From the IMG/VR virus record IMGVR_UViG_3300042197_000785, positions 1-23,746 of that record: 23,746 nucleotides of DNA. The stretch is one strand, 5' to 3'. This DNA is from a virus. Below the pieces are notes generated by a model. It did no database searches. It was not told the origin of the DNA and saw only the letters and a program-made list of their open reading frames with translations. Shown one piece after another: positions 15,877 through 22,726 of this stretch (its first letter is position 1; each line of letters starts with the position of its first letter). The position numbers were made by a program, and so were the translations under genes.

Positions 15877-16854
15877 GTGAGCAAGACCCAAGTAAGCTCG
15901 CTCAACGTCTCCAAGGCGGCGTATGAGCAGTTGGCGTACTTCGCGCTCCGCAGCGAACTGTTGTTCGACCAGGCAGCCGACGTCCAGCCAACGAATCAGT
16001 CCATGCCAGGTTCGTCCGTCATTTTCACCAAGTTCGGTGACTTGTCGGCAGCAACCTCCGCCCTCACCGAGGACACCGACGTAACCCCAGTCGTGATGAG
16101 CGACGCACAGGTGACCGTCACCCTCGTCGAGTACGGCAACGCAATCAACACGACCGCCAAGCTCCGTGGCACCTCGTTCCTCGATGTGGATGCGGCTGCC
16201 GCAAACATCATCGGTTACAACGCTGGCGACTCCATCGATCAGGTGGTTCGTGAAGTGCTTGCGGCTGGCTCGCAGAACATCTTCTACGGTGGCGGTGGTG
16301 CTTCGGCCCCATCAAGCCGTGCAACGGTTGGTTCTGACGACATCATCGTTGCCAACGACATCCGCAAGATGACGGCCTCGCTTCGCAAGAAGAACGTCGC
16401 AACCTACAACGGTTACTACATGGGCTTCATCCACCCGGATGTGTCGTTTGATCTCCGCAAGGAGACGGGCAACGCTTCGTGGAACGCCCCGCACGTCAAC
16501 GTGGACACCGCCGGTATCTACAACGGCGAAATCGGAACCTTTGAGTCGGTGCGTTTTATTGAGACGCCACGCGCAAAGATTTTCGAGAACGCGTCGGATG
16601 GCTCTGGCTCTTCAACGGGTTCGAGCGCAACGGTGGACGTGTACTGCACCCATGTGATGGGTCGCCAGTCGCTCGCCAAGGCGTACTCGGTCGTTGACGG
16701 CAACGGCGCATTCCCGAAGATCGTGGAAGGCCCGGTTGTTGACGTGCTGCGTCGCTTCAACCCGATGGGTTGGTACTGGTTGGGTGGCTACGGCCGCTTC
16801 CGTGAAGAGGCACTCGGTCGTATCGAGTCGGCTTCGAGCATCGGCTCCAACTAA
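15877..16854 (+). CDS. Major capsid protein (N4 gp56-like family)
   Basis: Predicted HK97-fold coat protein that forms the icosahedral shell. The 325 residues match the N4 gp56-type family: TKFGDLSAATSALTEDTDVT (51-70), VTLVEYGNAINTTAKLRGTS (81-100), YYMGFIHPDVSFDLRKETG (180-198), IYNGEIGTFESVRFIETPRA (214-233) and VDVYCTHVMGRQSLAKAY (253-270). A Gly/Ser-rich insertion (240-251) probably is a surface loop. The start is GTG with AAGGA 6 bases upstream; this is clearer than any in-frame ATG. Codons end mostly in C or G, consistent with high expression. A strong terminator begins 20 bases after the stop. Confidence 0.9.
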   Translation: MSKTQVSSLNVSKAAYEQLAYFALRSELLFDQAADVQPTNQSMPGSSVIFTKFGDLSAATSALTEDTDVTPVVMSDAQVTVTLVEYGNAINTTAKLRGTSFLDVDAAAANIIGYNAGDSIDQVVREVLAAGSQNIFYGGGGASAPSSRATVGSDDIIVANDIRKMTASLRKKNVATYNGYYMGFIHPDVSFDLRKETGNASWNAPHVNVDTAGIYNGEIGTFESVRFIETPRAKIFENASDGSGSSTGSSATVDVYCTHVMGRQSLAKAYSVVDGNGAFPKIVEGPVVDVLRRFNPMGWYWLGGYGRFREEALGRIESASSIGSN

Positions 16855-16873
16855 TCAACTTCGGTTGAGTAAG

Positions 16874-16900
16874 AGGCCCGCCCTTCGGGGCGGGCCTTTT
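16874..16900 (+). terminator. Intrinsic terminator after major capsid gene
   Basis: A perfect 10-bp stem, AGGCCCGCCC (16874-16883) with GGGCGGGCCT (16888-16897), is closed by a TTCG tetraloop (UUCG in RNA) and followed by a short T run. The T run is brief but the stem is very GC-rich. It ends the scaffold-capsid unit and abuts a promoter-like box. Confidence 0.88.
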
Positions 16901-16908
16901 GCTATTGT
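16900..16908 (+). promoter_or_regulatory. Putative extended -10 promoter (TGCTATTGT)
   Basis: TG-C-TATTGT starts at the last T of the terminator and matches the box at 15287 in eight of nine bases. It would restart transcription for the fibre and glycosyltransferase genes. The leader that follows can form a 7-bp hairpin, GGGGTGG (16914-16920) with CCACCCC (16939-16945). No -35 is recognisable because the upstream bases are the terminator stem. Confidence 0.45.
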
Positions 16909-16955
16909 GTCGCGGGGTGGGCGGCTTCCCTCCACCGTCCACCCCACCTGAACTT

Positions 16956-17282
16956 ATGCCGATTTTTCGCCCACCAACAGATGACTTCACTCGGTATGGC
17001 GACTACACCCAGATGGGCGTACAGCGGTTCCTTTGGCGTTTTTACGATGCTGAGCCGCGTGGCCGGAATGTCTACAAACTGAATGACGGAACTTTTACCG
17101 AGGCAGACATTCGTGACGAAGGGCAAATAGTCCGTGTCTACCACGGGGGTCACGACAACTATGTGACTGACGCTGAGGCTGACGATCTCGTTGCGGCTGG
17201 GTACACGATTCTCCCAGGCACCTTTGAACTTAGTTCTTCTTATTCTGGCGAAATTGGTGGCGGTGCTACTCTTGGTGTCTAA
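16956..17282 (+). CDS. Small conserved phage protein, unknown
   Basis: 108 residues. I chose ATG 16956 (MPIFRPP) because the open frame upstream runs into the terminator and starts with an implausible TTG. There is no clear Shine-Dalgarno. The centre, [15 protein letters not shown] then [20 protein letters not shown] and LVAAGYTI, is a pattern I associate with small proteins beside fibre or neck genes of environmental phages, but no function is established. The C-terminus is Ser/Gly-rich. The stop overlaps the collagen-like gene start (TAATG), so the two are probably translated together and the proteins may associate. Confidence 0.75.
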   Translation: MPIFRPPTDDFTRYGDYTQMGVQRFLWRFYDAEPRGRNVYKLNDGTFTEADIRDEGQIVRVYHGGHDNYVTDAEADDLVAAGYTILPGTFELSSSYSGEIGGGATLGV

Positions 17283-18478
17283 TGGCTGGTGAAGGGTACA
17301 GAAAGTTCACTCAAGAGACGTTGGATGTTTCTGAGATAAACGATTACCTGGCATCCCAGGTTGTTGCTGTTTTTGATTCTGCTGCGGATCGTGAAAATTA
17401 TTTCAATACGGGTGGGGCGTTCAGTGTTACTGAGGGGATGATTACGTTCCTGAAGGATGTGAATCAGCTTCAGGTGTTTTATGAGACTGGTTGGACTGCG
17501 TTTGGTGCGCAGGGTTCTACTGGTGCTCAGGGTGCGCAGGGTCCTCAAGGGGTTCAGGGTGCTCAAGGTGCGCAAGGGGCTGCGGGTTCGACTGGCCCGC
17601 AGGGTTCGACTGGCCCGCAGGGGCCTCAGGGTCCACAGGGTGCGACGGGTGGCACTGGTTCACAGGGCGCTCAGGGTGCGCAGGGTGCGATTGGCCCACA
17701 GGGTCCTCAAGGCAATCAGGGTCCTACTGGTTCGCAGGGTGCTGTTGGGCCTCAGGGCGCCAAGGGCGACACGGGCGCACAGGGTGATGCTGGTCCTACT
17801 GGTGCGCAGGGACCGCAAGGTAATACCGGGCCGCAAGGTGCTGCTGGTGCACAGGGCGCTCAAGGCCCGCAGGGACCTCAAGGACCTCAAGGCGATGTTG
17901 GTCCACAGGGCGCTACTGGCGCTCAAGGTGCGACGGGCGCTCAAGGTGCTCAAGGTGCGCAGGGGGCTACTGGCCCGCAGGGTGCGCAGGGTCCTGGTGT
18001 GGCGGTTGGTGGTACTGCTGGCCAGTTGCTTTCGAAGGTTGATGGCACGAACTACAATACGACTTGGATTAACGCTCCAGTTACAGTTGTAGATGCGCTG
18101 AGCGCCGCAACCGTGGCTACATCACAAACCACTACTAGCGGGACGTATACCGATTTATCAACCTCTGGCCCGACTGTTACGGTCACGACAACGACTAAAG
18201 CGCTAGTTATTCTTACCGCATACTTGACGGGTAATGTTGGTGCCGAAGAATACTTTATGAGTTTTGCGGTATCAGGGGCAACAACCATTTCTGCCGCTGA
18301 CACCCAAGCATTACGCGTCGACATTTCAACCGCTAACGAAGGCACACAAATGAGCGCGGTTTATCCAGTCACACTCACCGCAGGGTCAAACACGTTTACA
18401 GCCAAATACAGACGTGGTGGCCCCGCTGGAACACTTACAGCAAGCGACCGAAGCATTACGGTGATTTCTTATGCGTAA
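17282..18478 (+). CDS. Collagen-like fibre or decoration protein
   Basis: A 398-residue structural protein with three parts. Residues 1-74 form an N-terminal domain ([20 protein letters not shown]) that probably anchors to the virion. Residues 75-239 are 55 consecutive Gly-X-Y triplets without a break, expected to form a trimeric collagen helix. Gln occupies Y in 35 triplets and Thr in 12; GAQ (16) and GPQ (15) dominate; there is one Lys. Residues 240-398 form a beta-rich C-terminal domain beginning [20 protein letters not shown], a common tail-fibre transition, followed by a Ser/Thr-rich stretch and strands ending in SITVISYA, which may trimerise or bind a receptor. The gene lies upstream of three glycosyltransferases, so glycosylation is a reasonable hypothesis. 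The start overlaps the previous stop. Confidence 0.9.
   Translation: MAGEGYRKFTQETLDVSEINDYLASQVVAVFDSAADRENYFNTGGAFSVTEGMITFLKDVNQLQVFYETGWTAFGAQGSTGAQGAQGPQGVQGAQGAQGAAGSTGPQGSTGPQGPQGPQGATGGTGSQGAQGAQGAIGPQGPQGNQGPTGSQGAVGPQGAKGDTGAQGDAGPTGAQGPQGNTGPQGAAGAQGAQGPQGPQGPQGDVGPQGATGAQGATGAQGAQGAQGATGPQGAQGPGVAVGGTAGQLLSKVDGTNYNTTWINAPVTVVDALSAATVATSQTTTSGTYTDLSTSGPTVTVTTTTKALVILTAYLTGNVGAEEYFMSFAVSGATTISAADTQALRVDISTANEGTQMSAVYPVTLTAGSNTFTAKYRRGGPAGTLTASDRSITVISYA
17504..17998 (+). repeat. Gly-X-Y coding repeat
   Basis: Fifty-five 9-base units, mostly variants of GGT-GCN-CAR and GGN-CCN-CAR, encode the collagen helix. Codon choice varies between units, which limits exact identity, but slippage or recombination could change the length. 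Because the repeat is so regular, long frames also appear open in other phases here; they are artefacts. Confidence 0.92.
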
Positions 18479-18710
18479 CCTTGGCTTGATTCGACAGGCT
18501 TGCCATAACCTAGGTATGGTTGAGCCAATCAGCATTGAGCCTGATGGCACCGTGTGGCTTGGCTCGGACGATAACCGCATCTATCCTGACATGGCGCCAA
18601 TTTGGGTTGAGTGTGACCGTGTTATTGACGCGCAGGCCGCCGCGAAGCAAGTTCTTCTTGACCGTCTTGGTATCACTGCTGACGAGGCAAGGTTGTTGTT
18701 CGGCGTCTAA
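18471..18710 (+). CDS. Small fibre-adjacent protein
   Basis: 79 residues, starting 8 bases before the end of the collagen-like gene. The middle ([20 protein letters not shown]) looks like a short beta sheet, and the end is a helix, [20 protein letters not shown]. Proteins ending in a '[12 protein letters not shown]' helix occur next to phage fibre genes, where they may be small accessory or assembly factors. The function is not established. Overlap with the fibre gene implies coupled translation. Confidence 0.75.
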   Translation: MRNLGLIRQACHNLGMVEPISIEPDGTVWLGSDDNRIYPDMAPIWVECDRVIDAQAAAKQVLLDRLGITADEARLLFGV

Positions 18711-18717
18711 CACCCTT

Positions 18718-18724
18718 GGAGGGG
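18718..18724 (+). promoter_or_regulatory. Ribosome-binding site of GT-A glycosyltransferase gene
   Basis: GGAGGGG ends one base before the ATG at 18726; the GGAGG core is 3 bases away, closer than usual. It is nevertheless the clearest support for this start. Confidence 0.6.
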
Positions 18725-18725
18725 C

Positions 18726-19532
18726 ATGAAAATCTCTGTCGTAACCACGACATACAACACACCCCCTGACGTACTCGCCCGTACCTGGGCATCGCTAAAA
18801 GCCCAACGGTACAAGAACTGGGAGTGGGTTATCTGGGATGACTCCACCACCACCGACGTGTGGCAACAGGTGTATGGCTTTGCTTCAGACGAACGCTACA
18901 AAATCAGTATGCACCGCTCCCACGTCCACAGCGGCTCGATAGGTGCAGTCAAACGCAAAGCGTTCATGGTCTCCACAGGGGACATCCTGCTCGAACTAGA
19001 CCACGATGACGAACTCACCCCAGACTGCCTACGCGAAGTCGCATCCGCCTTCTACGAAAATCCTGCCACAGGCTTCGTTTACTCTGACTGGTGCGAACTG
19101 CTACCAGACGGACAATCAGGGAAATACCCTGACGGCTGGGCGTTCGGCTACGGCAACCACTACTGGTCCGACGAACACGGGGTGTGGGTCATGCAAGCCC
19201 CACCCGTAAACCTCACCACCATGAGCCACATCGTCTCCGCCCCAAACCATGTGCGAGCGTGGCGAGCCGACGCATACAGGGCACTCGGCGGCCACAACCC
19301 AGACCTCCCCATTGCAGACGACTACGAACTGTGTGTCCGCACCATCCTCGAATACCCGCACACCCAGATACCGAAGATGCTTTACAAACAGCACATCGGG
19401 GCACACACCGCCCAACGGCAACGCAACGGACTCATCCAGGCACTTGTCGCGCAGATAGAAGCCAACTACCATGATGCCCTAGCGAAAGTGGATTGGGATG
19501 ATAAAGCATCAGGAAACGCACCCAGGGCTTGA
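18726..19532 (+). CDS. Glycosyltransferase, family 2-like (GT-A fold)
   Basis: Predicted to transfer a sugar from a nucleotide-sugar donor. MKISVVTTTYNTPPDVLART (1-20) is the standard GT2 start, with the first Asp pair at WDDS (37-40). DHDD (92-95) is the metal-binding DxD-type motif, and GGHNPDLPIADDYELCVR (188-205) carries the acceptor-side acidic residues (D198/D199). There are no membrane segments, so it is likely cytosolic. The 268-residue length is normal for a single GT-A domain. Codons end predominantly in C, a sharp contrast to the T/G-ending codons of the next two glycosyltransferases, which suggests a different origin. Donor and acceptor are unknown; the collagen-like protein just upstream is one candidate, host-type surface glycan another. 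Confidence 0.88.
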   Translation: MKISVVTTTYNTPPDVLARTWASLKAQRYKNWEWVIWDDSTTTDVWQQVYGFASDERYKISMHRSHVHSGSIGAVKRKAFMVSTGDILLELDHDDELTPDCLREVASAFYENPATGFVYSDWCELLPDGQSGKYPDGWAFGYGNHYWSDEHGVWVMQAPPVNLTTMSHIVSAPNHVRAWRADAYRALGGHNPDLPIADDYELCVRTILEYPHTQIPKMLYKQHIGAHTAQRQRNGLIQALVAQIEANYHDALAKVDWDDKASGNAPRA

Positions 19533-19776
19533 CGTCGAAGGATGCTTCGGCTGCAAGATCGCCGGGCTATCAATAGCAGCATCGGCTACGCCTACCCGCA
19601 AGGGTGGCGCACGAGCGCAGGTCATCAACCAGAAAGACAAGGTTCTGGAGAAAGATCTTGACGCGTACAAGCGCCTACGCAACGAGGGGCTACAGCCAAA
19701 GGCAATCGACGGGTCTGCCCAGGTCGAGAAGCGCGCCGAATACAAGTGGCAGGTTGAGACAGGGTTGGGAATGTGA
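19498..19776 (+). CDS. CxxC miniprotein (HPGLDVEGCFGCK type)
   Basis: 92 residues, overlapping the preceding gene by 35 bases. The N-terminus has HPGLDVEGCFGCKIAGLSI (8-26), with Cys16 and Cys19 in a CxxC arrangement. This motif is familiar in small proteins of actinobacterial phages, though its function is unknown; one CxxC could bind zinc with the nearby His, or be redox active. The second half is charged and helical (DKVLEKDLDAYKRLRNEGLQ). The final GTGA overlaps the next gene. Its place within a glycosyltransferase run suggests an accessory role, but that is only context. Confidence 0.75.
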   Translation: MIKHQETHPGLDVEGCFGCKIAGLSIAASATPTRKGGARAQVINQKDKVLEKDLDAYKRLRNEGLQPKAIDGSAQVEKRAEYKWQVETGLGM

Positions 19777-20441
19777 CTGTCTCGGATGTGGCGTTGGTCG
19801 GGTTTTGTTGGGGTGATTTTTGGGAACGGTTCGGCACCCAATGGATTGGGACTATTGAGGCACTGAACCCGCAACCTGAGCGCATCTTGTTGCTGACCGA
19901 TAAACCTGTGAGCCTGCCGTTCGGCTGGGATCAAGAACATACGGAACACAGCACGATTTGGGATGTCATCAACACCGGGTATGTAAAGGCTGAAACCAAG
20001 TATGTGGCTGGTTTAGCAATGGATGATCTAATGCCCAAAGATGCGCTGTATGACCTAAAACTCGATGTTGATGTCGTGGTATCAGGGCATCGAGACACAC
20101 TCGGGAACATCAACATTCCTACCCGCGAACGGTACGAGAACTGTTTGGATGAGCCGTGGTATCCGCTATCTGGTTACCATGTGATGCGGTCAGACCTGTT
20201 CACCGAGATACCTTTGCGCCCGGTTGATTGGTGCGACTGGATCAACATGTTTGAGTGGTATCAGCATGGTTTGAACCTGCATTTTGATGGCAGGGTACGT
20301 CAGTTGTATACGATCCGTGACGGCCAGTATTCGCAACCCAAAAACCCGAAGCAGGCTCGCGCCAACATCAACCTGATGCGCGACCTGATCCGTAACGGTG
20401 GGGTGAAACCTGGGGCGGTGTGGCCGCCTGAGCCGCTATGA
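19773..20441 (+). CDS. Predicted GT-A type glycosyltransferase
   Basis: 222 residues resembling compact GT-A transferases. The N-terminal strand and turn are DVALVGFCWGDFWERF (5-20), followed by QWIGTIEALNPQPERILLLT (23-42), typical of a nucleotide-binding half. IWDVINTGYVKAETKYVAGL (62-81) leads into MDDLMPKDAL (83-92), where DD at 84-85 would be the metal-binding motif; a second acidic stretch, LDVDVVVSGH, follows at 97-106. PLSGYHVMRSDLF and VDWCDWINMFEWYQHGLNLH fit the acceptor part. GTG start, overlapping the stop upstream; the ATG of the next gene overlaps its stop. Substrates are unknown. The fold call is less certain than for its two neighbours. Confidence 0.65.
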   Translation: MTVSDVALVGFCWGDFWERFGTQWIGTIEALNPQPERILLLTDKPVSLPFGWDQEHTEHSTIWDVINTGYVKAETKYVAGLAMDDLMPKDALYDLKLDVDVVVSGHRDTLGNINIPTRERYENCLDEPWYPLSGYHVMRSDLFTEIPLRPVDWCDWINMFEWYQHGLNLHFDGRVRQLYTIRDGQYSQPKNPKQARANINLMRDLIRNGGVKPGAVWPPEPL

Positions 20442-21532
20442 AGCATCAGTATTGGCACGGCTTCACTGACGCACGGTTTGGTTATGGCTCGATGCTGGTC
20501 GGATTCATTGAGAACAAACCCGAGGACGTGCACCTTGATCCGAAAGCCAGTGTGAATGTTCACATGGGTGTCCCGTTCTCGATCAAAGGTTGGTACAAGG
20601 GTGCGTATCGGGTGTGTTTCACGATGTGGGAAACCGATGTTCTGCCTCCACGGTTTGCTCGATGGCTGTCCCAGTATGACGAGATACTTGTGCCGTGTCA
20701 TCACAACATCGCTGTGTTCCATGAGCATCACCCGAAAGTGAACTACATTCCGCTGGGGGTGGACACTGGCTGGTGGACGCCGCAGCCACGGGAAGAAAAC
20801 AAAGTGTTCAGGTTCCATGCAGCTGGGTCGTTGTGGCGCAGGAAAGGTTTGGACAAGGTGGTGGAGGCGTTCAACAAACTGGGTTTGCCTGACACCGAGT
20901 TGCACATCAAAGCCGCACCCCACGCCAGTGACGTCCCCCAGGAGCCTTTGGGTGACCGCGTGTTCCTGCATCGGCAGTGGATGGATCGAGAAACCCAGCG
21001 GGACTGGTTCAATCAGGCTGACTGTTTTGTTGCCCCTGCCCGTGGTGAAGGGTTCGGGTTGATTCCGTTGCAGGCTATTGCGCTTGGTGTCCCAACGATT
21101 GTGAGTGACAGTTCGGGTCAAGCCCAGTTCGCTCATTTGGCTACCTCGGTGGTGTCCAGTCGCAAGGAAATCTGCTTCATGGGTGGCCGGTGGGACGAAC
21201 CAAACCTGGACCACCTAGTGCAGTTGATGAGGTTCCACTATCAGAACCGCAAAAGCCTGTGGATCGAGGCTCAGACTAAAGCGAAAAAGGCTGACGAGTT
21301 CTCATGGGCGAAAGCGGCCCAAAAACTGGCTGACCACTTGCCTTTGGGCCGCAAGCTCGGTAACGTGAAGTTTGAAGAGCCGCGTGTCATGTTCCCGATG
21401 GAGGTAATCCGTCGATCCGTTTGCGAGATAAACGGGCAACGCTGGGAGTTTGAACCCGGCAAGGTGTATCAGGTGGCTGAGAATGTGCATGACATAATGG
21501 TGGCTAACGGTGCTGTGAAGGAGAAGTCGTGA
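20438..21532 (+). CDS. Glycosyltransferase, family 4-like (GT-B fold)
   Basis: Predicted retaining sugar transferase of 364 residues. The donor-binding half shows FHAAGSLWRRKGLDKVVEAF (126-145), with the Arg/Lys phosphate contacts, and PARGEGFGLIPLQAIALG (200-217), the E-X7-E region. The second Glu of that motif is Gln212 here, which could alter donor contact. The acceptor half includes CFTMWETDVLP (60-70) and YIPLGVDTGWWTP (103-115). A C-terminal extension (about 325-364), RSVCEINGQRWEFEPGKVYQ onward, is not part of the usual GT-B domain and resembles a small beta module seen in other phage virion proteins. It overlaps the previous gene by ATGA and the next by GTGA. Confidence 0.87.
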   Translation: MKHQYWHGFTDARFGYGSMLVGFIENKPEDVHLDPKASVNVHMGVPFSIKGWYKGAYRVCFTMWETDVLPPRFARWLSQYDEILVPCHHNIAVFHEHHPKVNYIPLGVDTGWWTPQPREENKVFRFHAAGSLWRRKGLDKVVEAFNKLGLPDTELHIKAAPHASDVPQEPLGDRVFLHRQWMDRETQRDWFNQADCFVAPARGEGFGLIPLQAIALGVPTIVSDSSGQAQFAHLATSVVSSRKEICFMGGRWDEPNLDHLVQLMRFHYQNRKSLWIEAQTKAKKADEFSWAKAAQKLADHLPLGRKLGNVKFEEPRVMFPMEVIRRSVCEINGQRWEFEPGKVYQVAENVHDIMVANGAVKEKS

Positions 21533-21687
21533 AGGGCAAGAAGAAGGTCAAGAAGGTAATGCGGGAGTTCAAGGCTGGAACCCTGCATTCTGGTAAGGGC
21601 GGCAAAGTGGTGAAGTCTCGTAAGCAGGCTGTCGCTATCGCGTTGAGCGAGGCTGGCATGAGCAAGGGGAAGCGTCGTGGCAAGTAA
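21529..21687 (+). CDS. Small basic protein, DUF6496-like
   Basis: 52 residues, Lys-rich. The core MREFKAGTLHSGKGGKVV (11-28) followed by KSRKQAVAIALSEAGMSKGK (29-48) fits a small family (DUF6496, from memory) of widespread phage and bacterial proteins of unknown role. The start is GTG with AAGGAG (21518-21523) 5 bases upstream, overlapping the stop of the glycosyltransferase gene. DNA or RNA binding is plausible from the charge. First of five consecutive-type basic miniproteins. Confidence 0.8.
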   Translation: MKGKKKVKKVMREFKAGTLHSGKGGKVVKSRKQAVAIALSEAGMSKGKRRGK

Positions 21688-21838
21688 GAAGAAAGCGTTT
21701 TGGGATACGAAGAACCCACGCAAGAAGTCGAAGTCTTTGTCCCCGCAGCAGAAGAAGGCTGCGATGGCTCGCGCAAAGGAAGCGGGTCGCCCGTACCCGA
21801 ACCTTGTGGATAACGCGTGGGCGTCTCGTCGTGGCTAA
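21677..21838 (+). CDS. Small basic protein (GRPYPNLVDN type)
   Basis: 53 residues, overlapping the previous gene by 11 bases and starting at GTG after a GGGGAAG site. The N-terminus is MASKKKAFWDTKNPRKKSKS; the helix LSPQQKKAAMARAKEAGRPY (21-40) and PNLVDNAWASRRG complete it. The GRPYPNLVDN segment is a recurring signature of tiny phage proteins with no known function. The regular Lys/Ala helix suggests nucleic-acid binding or a minor virion component. Confidence 0.75.
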   Translation: MASKKKAFWDTKNPRKKSKSLSPQQKKAAMARAKEAGRPYPNLVDNAWASRRG

Positions 21839-22094
21839 AACTCCAGCATGGACTCGCAAGGAAGGCAAGAACCCCGAGGGCGGTTTGAACGCGAAGGGTC
21901 GCGCATCTGCCAAACGTCAGGGCATGAACTTGAAGCCGCCAGTGTCGGCTGCTCAGGCGAAGAAGTCTCCGAAGGCTGCTGCTCGACGCCGTTCTTTTTG
22001 CGCCCGATCTGCTGGTCAAATGAAAATGTGGCCCAAAGCAGCCAAAGACCCAAATAGCAGGCTTATGAAGGCTCGACGTAAATGGGATTGCTAA
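21831..22094 (+). CDS. Small basic protein, DUF6321-like
   Basis: 87 residues starting at GTG 21831, overlapping the previous stop; the open frame extends 27 bases further upstream but the family start WTRKEGKNPEGGLNAKGRAS (7-26) supports this choice. The second conserved block is RRRSFCARSAGQMKMWPKAA (55-74) then DPNSRLMKARRKWDC at the C-terminus. The pattern matches DUF6321 as I remember it, a family common in phages with unknown function. Two Cys and many Arg/Lys suggest nucleic-acid contact. It overlaps the nuclease gene by 13 bases. Confidence 0.8.
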   Translation: MAKTPAWTRKEGKNPEGGLNAKGRASAKRQGMNLKPPVSAAQAKKSPKAAARRRSFCARSAGQMKMWPKAAKDPNSRLMKARRKWDC

Positions 22095-22492
22095 AGGCTT
22101 GCTCTAATTGCAAGGTTGAAAAACCGTACAACGCAGAGTTTTTTAGGCTAAACAAAAACAAGAAAAGCGGTCTTGACAGCTGGTGCCGTCAGTGCGCAGC
22201 TGAATACAAAAGGGAAAACCGTTTCCCTGATGGGGTGGTGGATAAAACCCGTGCCAGACTTGCTAGATCACTAACCGAATGCGTTATCTGCGGGATTGAA
22301 ACCAGCCCCGCGGTTGACCACGATCATCAAACTGGTTATGTCCGAGGTGGACTATGTTCAAATTGCAATCTAGGTCTTGGACATTTCAAAGATAGTCCAG
22401 AGTTGCTGCGACTAGCCGCCTTGTATCTAGAGGGTCGTTGTGCCTGCGGCGACTGTCAACCAATGTGGGGTGGGATTGTTGACGCGTGGTAG
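22082..22492 (+). CDS. Recombination endonuclease VII-type nuclease
   Basis: Predicted His-Me (beta-beta-alpha-metal) nuclease that cuts branched DNA, such as four-way junctions, so that genomes can be packaged. Zinc ligands CVIC (67-70) and CSNC (92-95) surround the active strand VDHDHQTGYVRGGLC (78-92), with D79-H82 as catalytic and metal residues; NLGLGHFKDSPELLRLAALY follows as in the family. An N-terminal CSNC (7-10) and CRQC (35-38) pair makes an additional zinc-ribbon, and three more Cys lie near the C-terminus (120-125). At 136 residues it is close to the usual length. It is AT-richer than its neighbours and interrupts a run of basic miniproteins, so it may be a late insertion. No strong Shine-Dalgarno. 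Confidence 0.88.
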   Translation: MGLLKACSNCKVEKPYNAEFFRLNKNKKSGLDSWCRQCAAEYKRENRFPDGVVDKTRARLARSLTECVICGIETSPAVDHDHQTGYVRGGLCSNCNLGLGHFKDSPELLRLAALYLEGRCACGDCQPMWGGIVDAW

Positions 22493-22517
22493 TCTCGTTC
22501 GGTCGAAAGGACTAGAG

Positions 22518-22622
22518 ATGCCAATGGTTGGTGGAAAGAAGTTCCCTTACACTGCTAAGGGTAAGAAGATGGCTAAGGCTGCCGCGAAGAAGGCCGACAA
22601 GAAGATGAAGGGCAAGAAGTGA
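22518..22622 (+). CDS. Lys-rich 34-residue miniprotein
   Basis: Begins MPMVGGKKFPYTAKGKKMAK and ends in alternating Lys/Ala/Gly. The start has AAAGGA about 7 bases upstream. The MPMVGGKKFPYT opening is a recurring phage miniprotein signature; no function is known to me. The high Lys content suggests DNA binding or a capsid-stabilising peptide. GTGA overlap with the next gene. Confidence 0.7.
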   Translation: MPMVGGKKFPYTAKGKKMAKAAAKKADKKMKGKK

Positions 22623-22726
22623 AGAAGCAGGGTTACACGTCGTCTAAGAGCATGAAGTCAATCCCGGTTCCTGCGTATGCGAAGCCTGGTGCGAAGCGCG
22701 GCAAGAAGGGCAGCAAGAAGAAGTAA
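22619..22726 (+). CDS. Lys-rich 35-residue miniprotein
   Basis: Reads MKKQGYTSSKSMKSIPVPAY then a Gly/Lys tail (GAKRGKKGSKKK). GTG start coupled to the previous stop; the stop is directly followed by the ATG of the adaptor gene. Coding status rests on exact coupling on both sides and on the similar composition of its neighbours, because the gene is very short. Confidence 0.6.
   Translation: MKKQGYTSSKSMKSIPVPAYAKPGAKRGKKGSKKK

Noticed and set aside
16899-16955. Upstream TTG start for the 108-residue protein
   Set aside because: It would begin inside the intrinsic terminator and add a Gly/Pro-rich stretch translated from the leader hairpin.
17481-18092. 203-codon Arg/Leu/Val-rich open frame within the collagen repeat
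   Set aside because: Regular 9-base repeats keep other phases free of stops; the Arg-Leu repeat is a by-product of the Gly-X-Y code.
20300-21214. 304-codon open frame on the - strand
   Set aside because: It lies entirely opposite two well-supported glycosyltransferase genes, has no own ribosome-binding site, and its translation has no recognisable domain.
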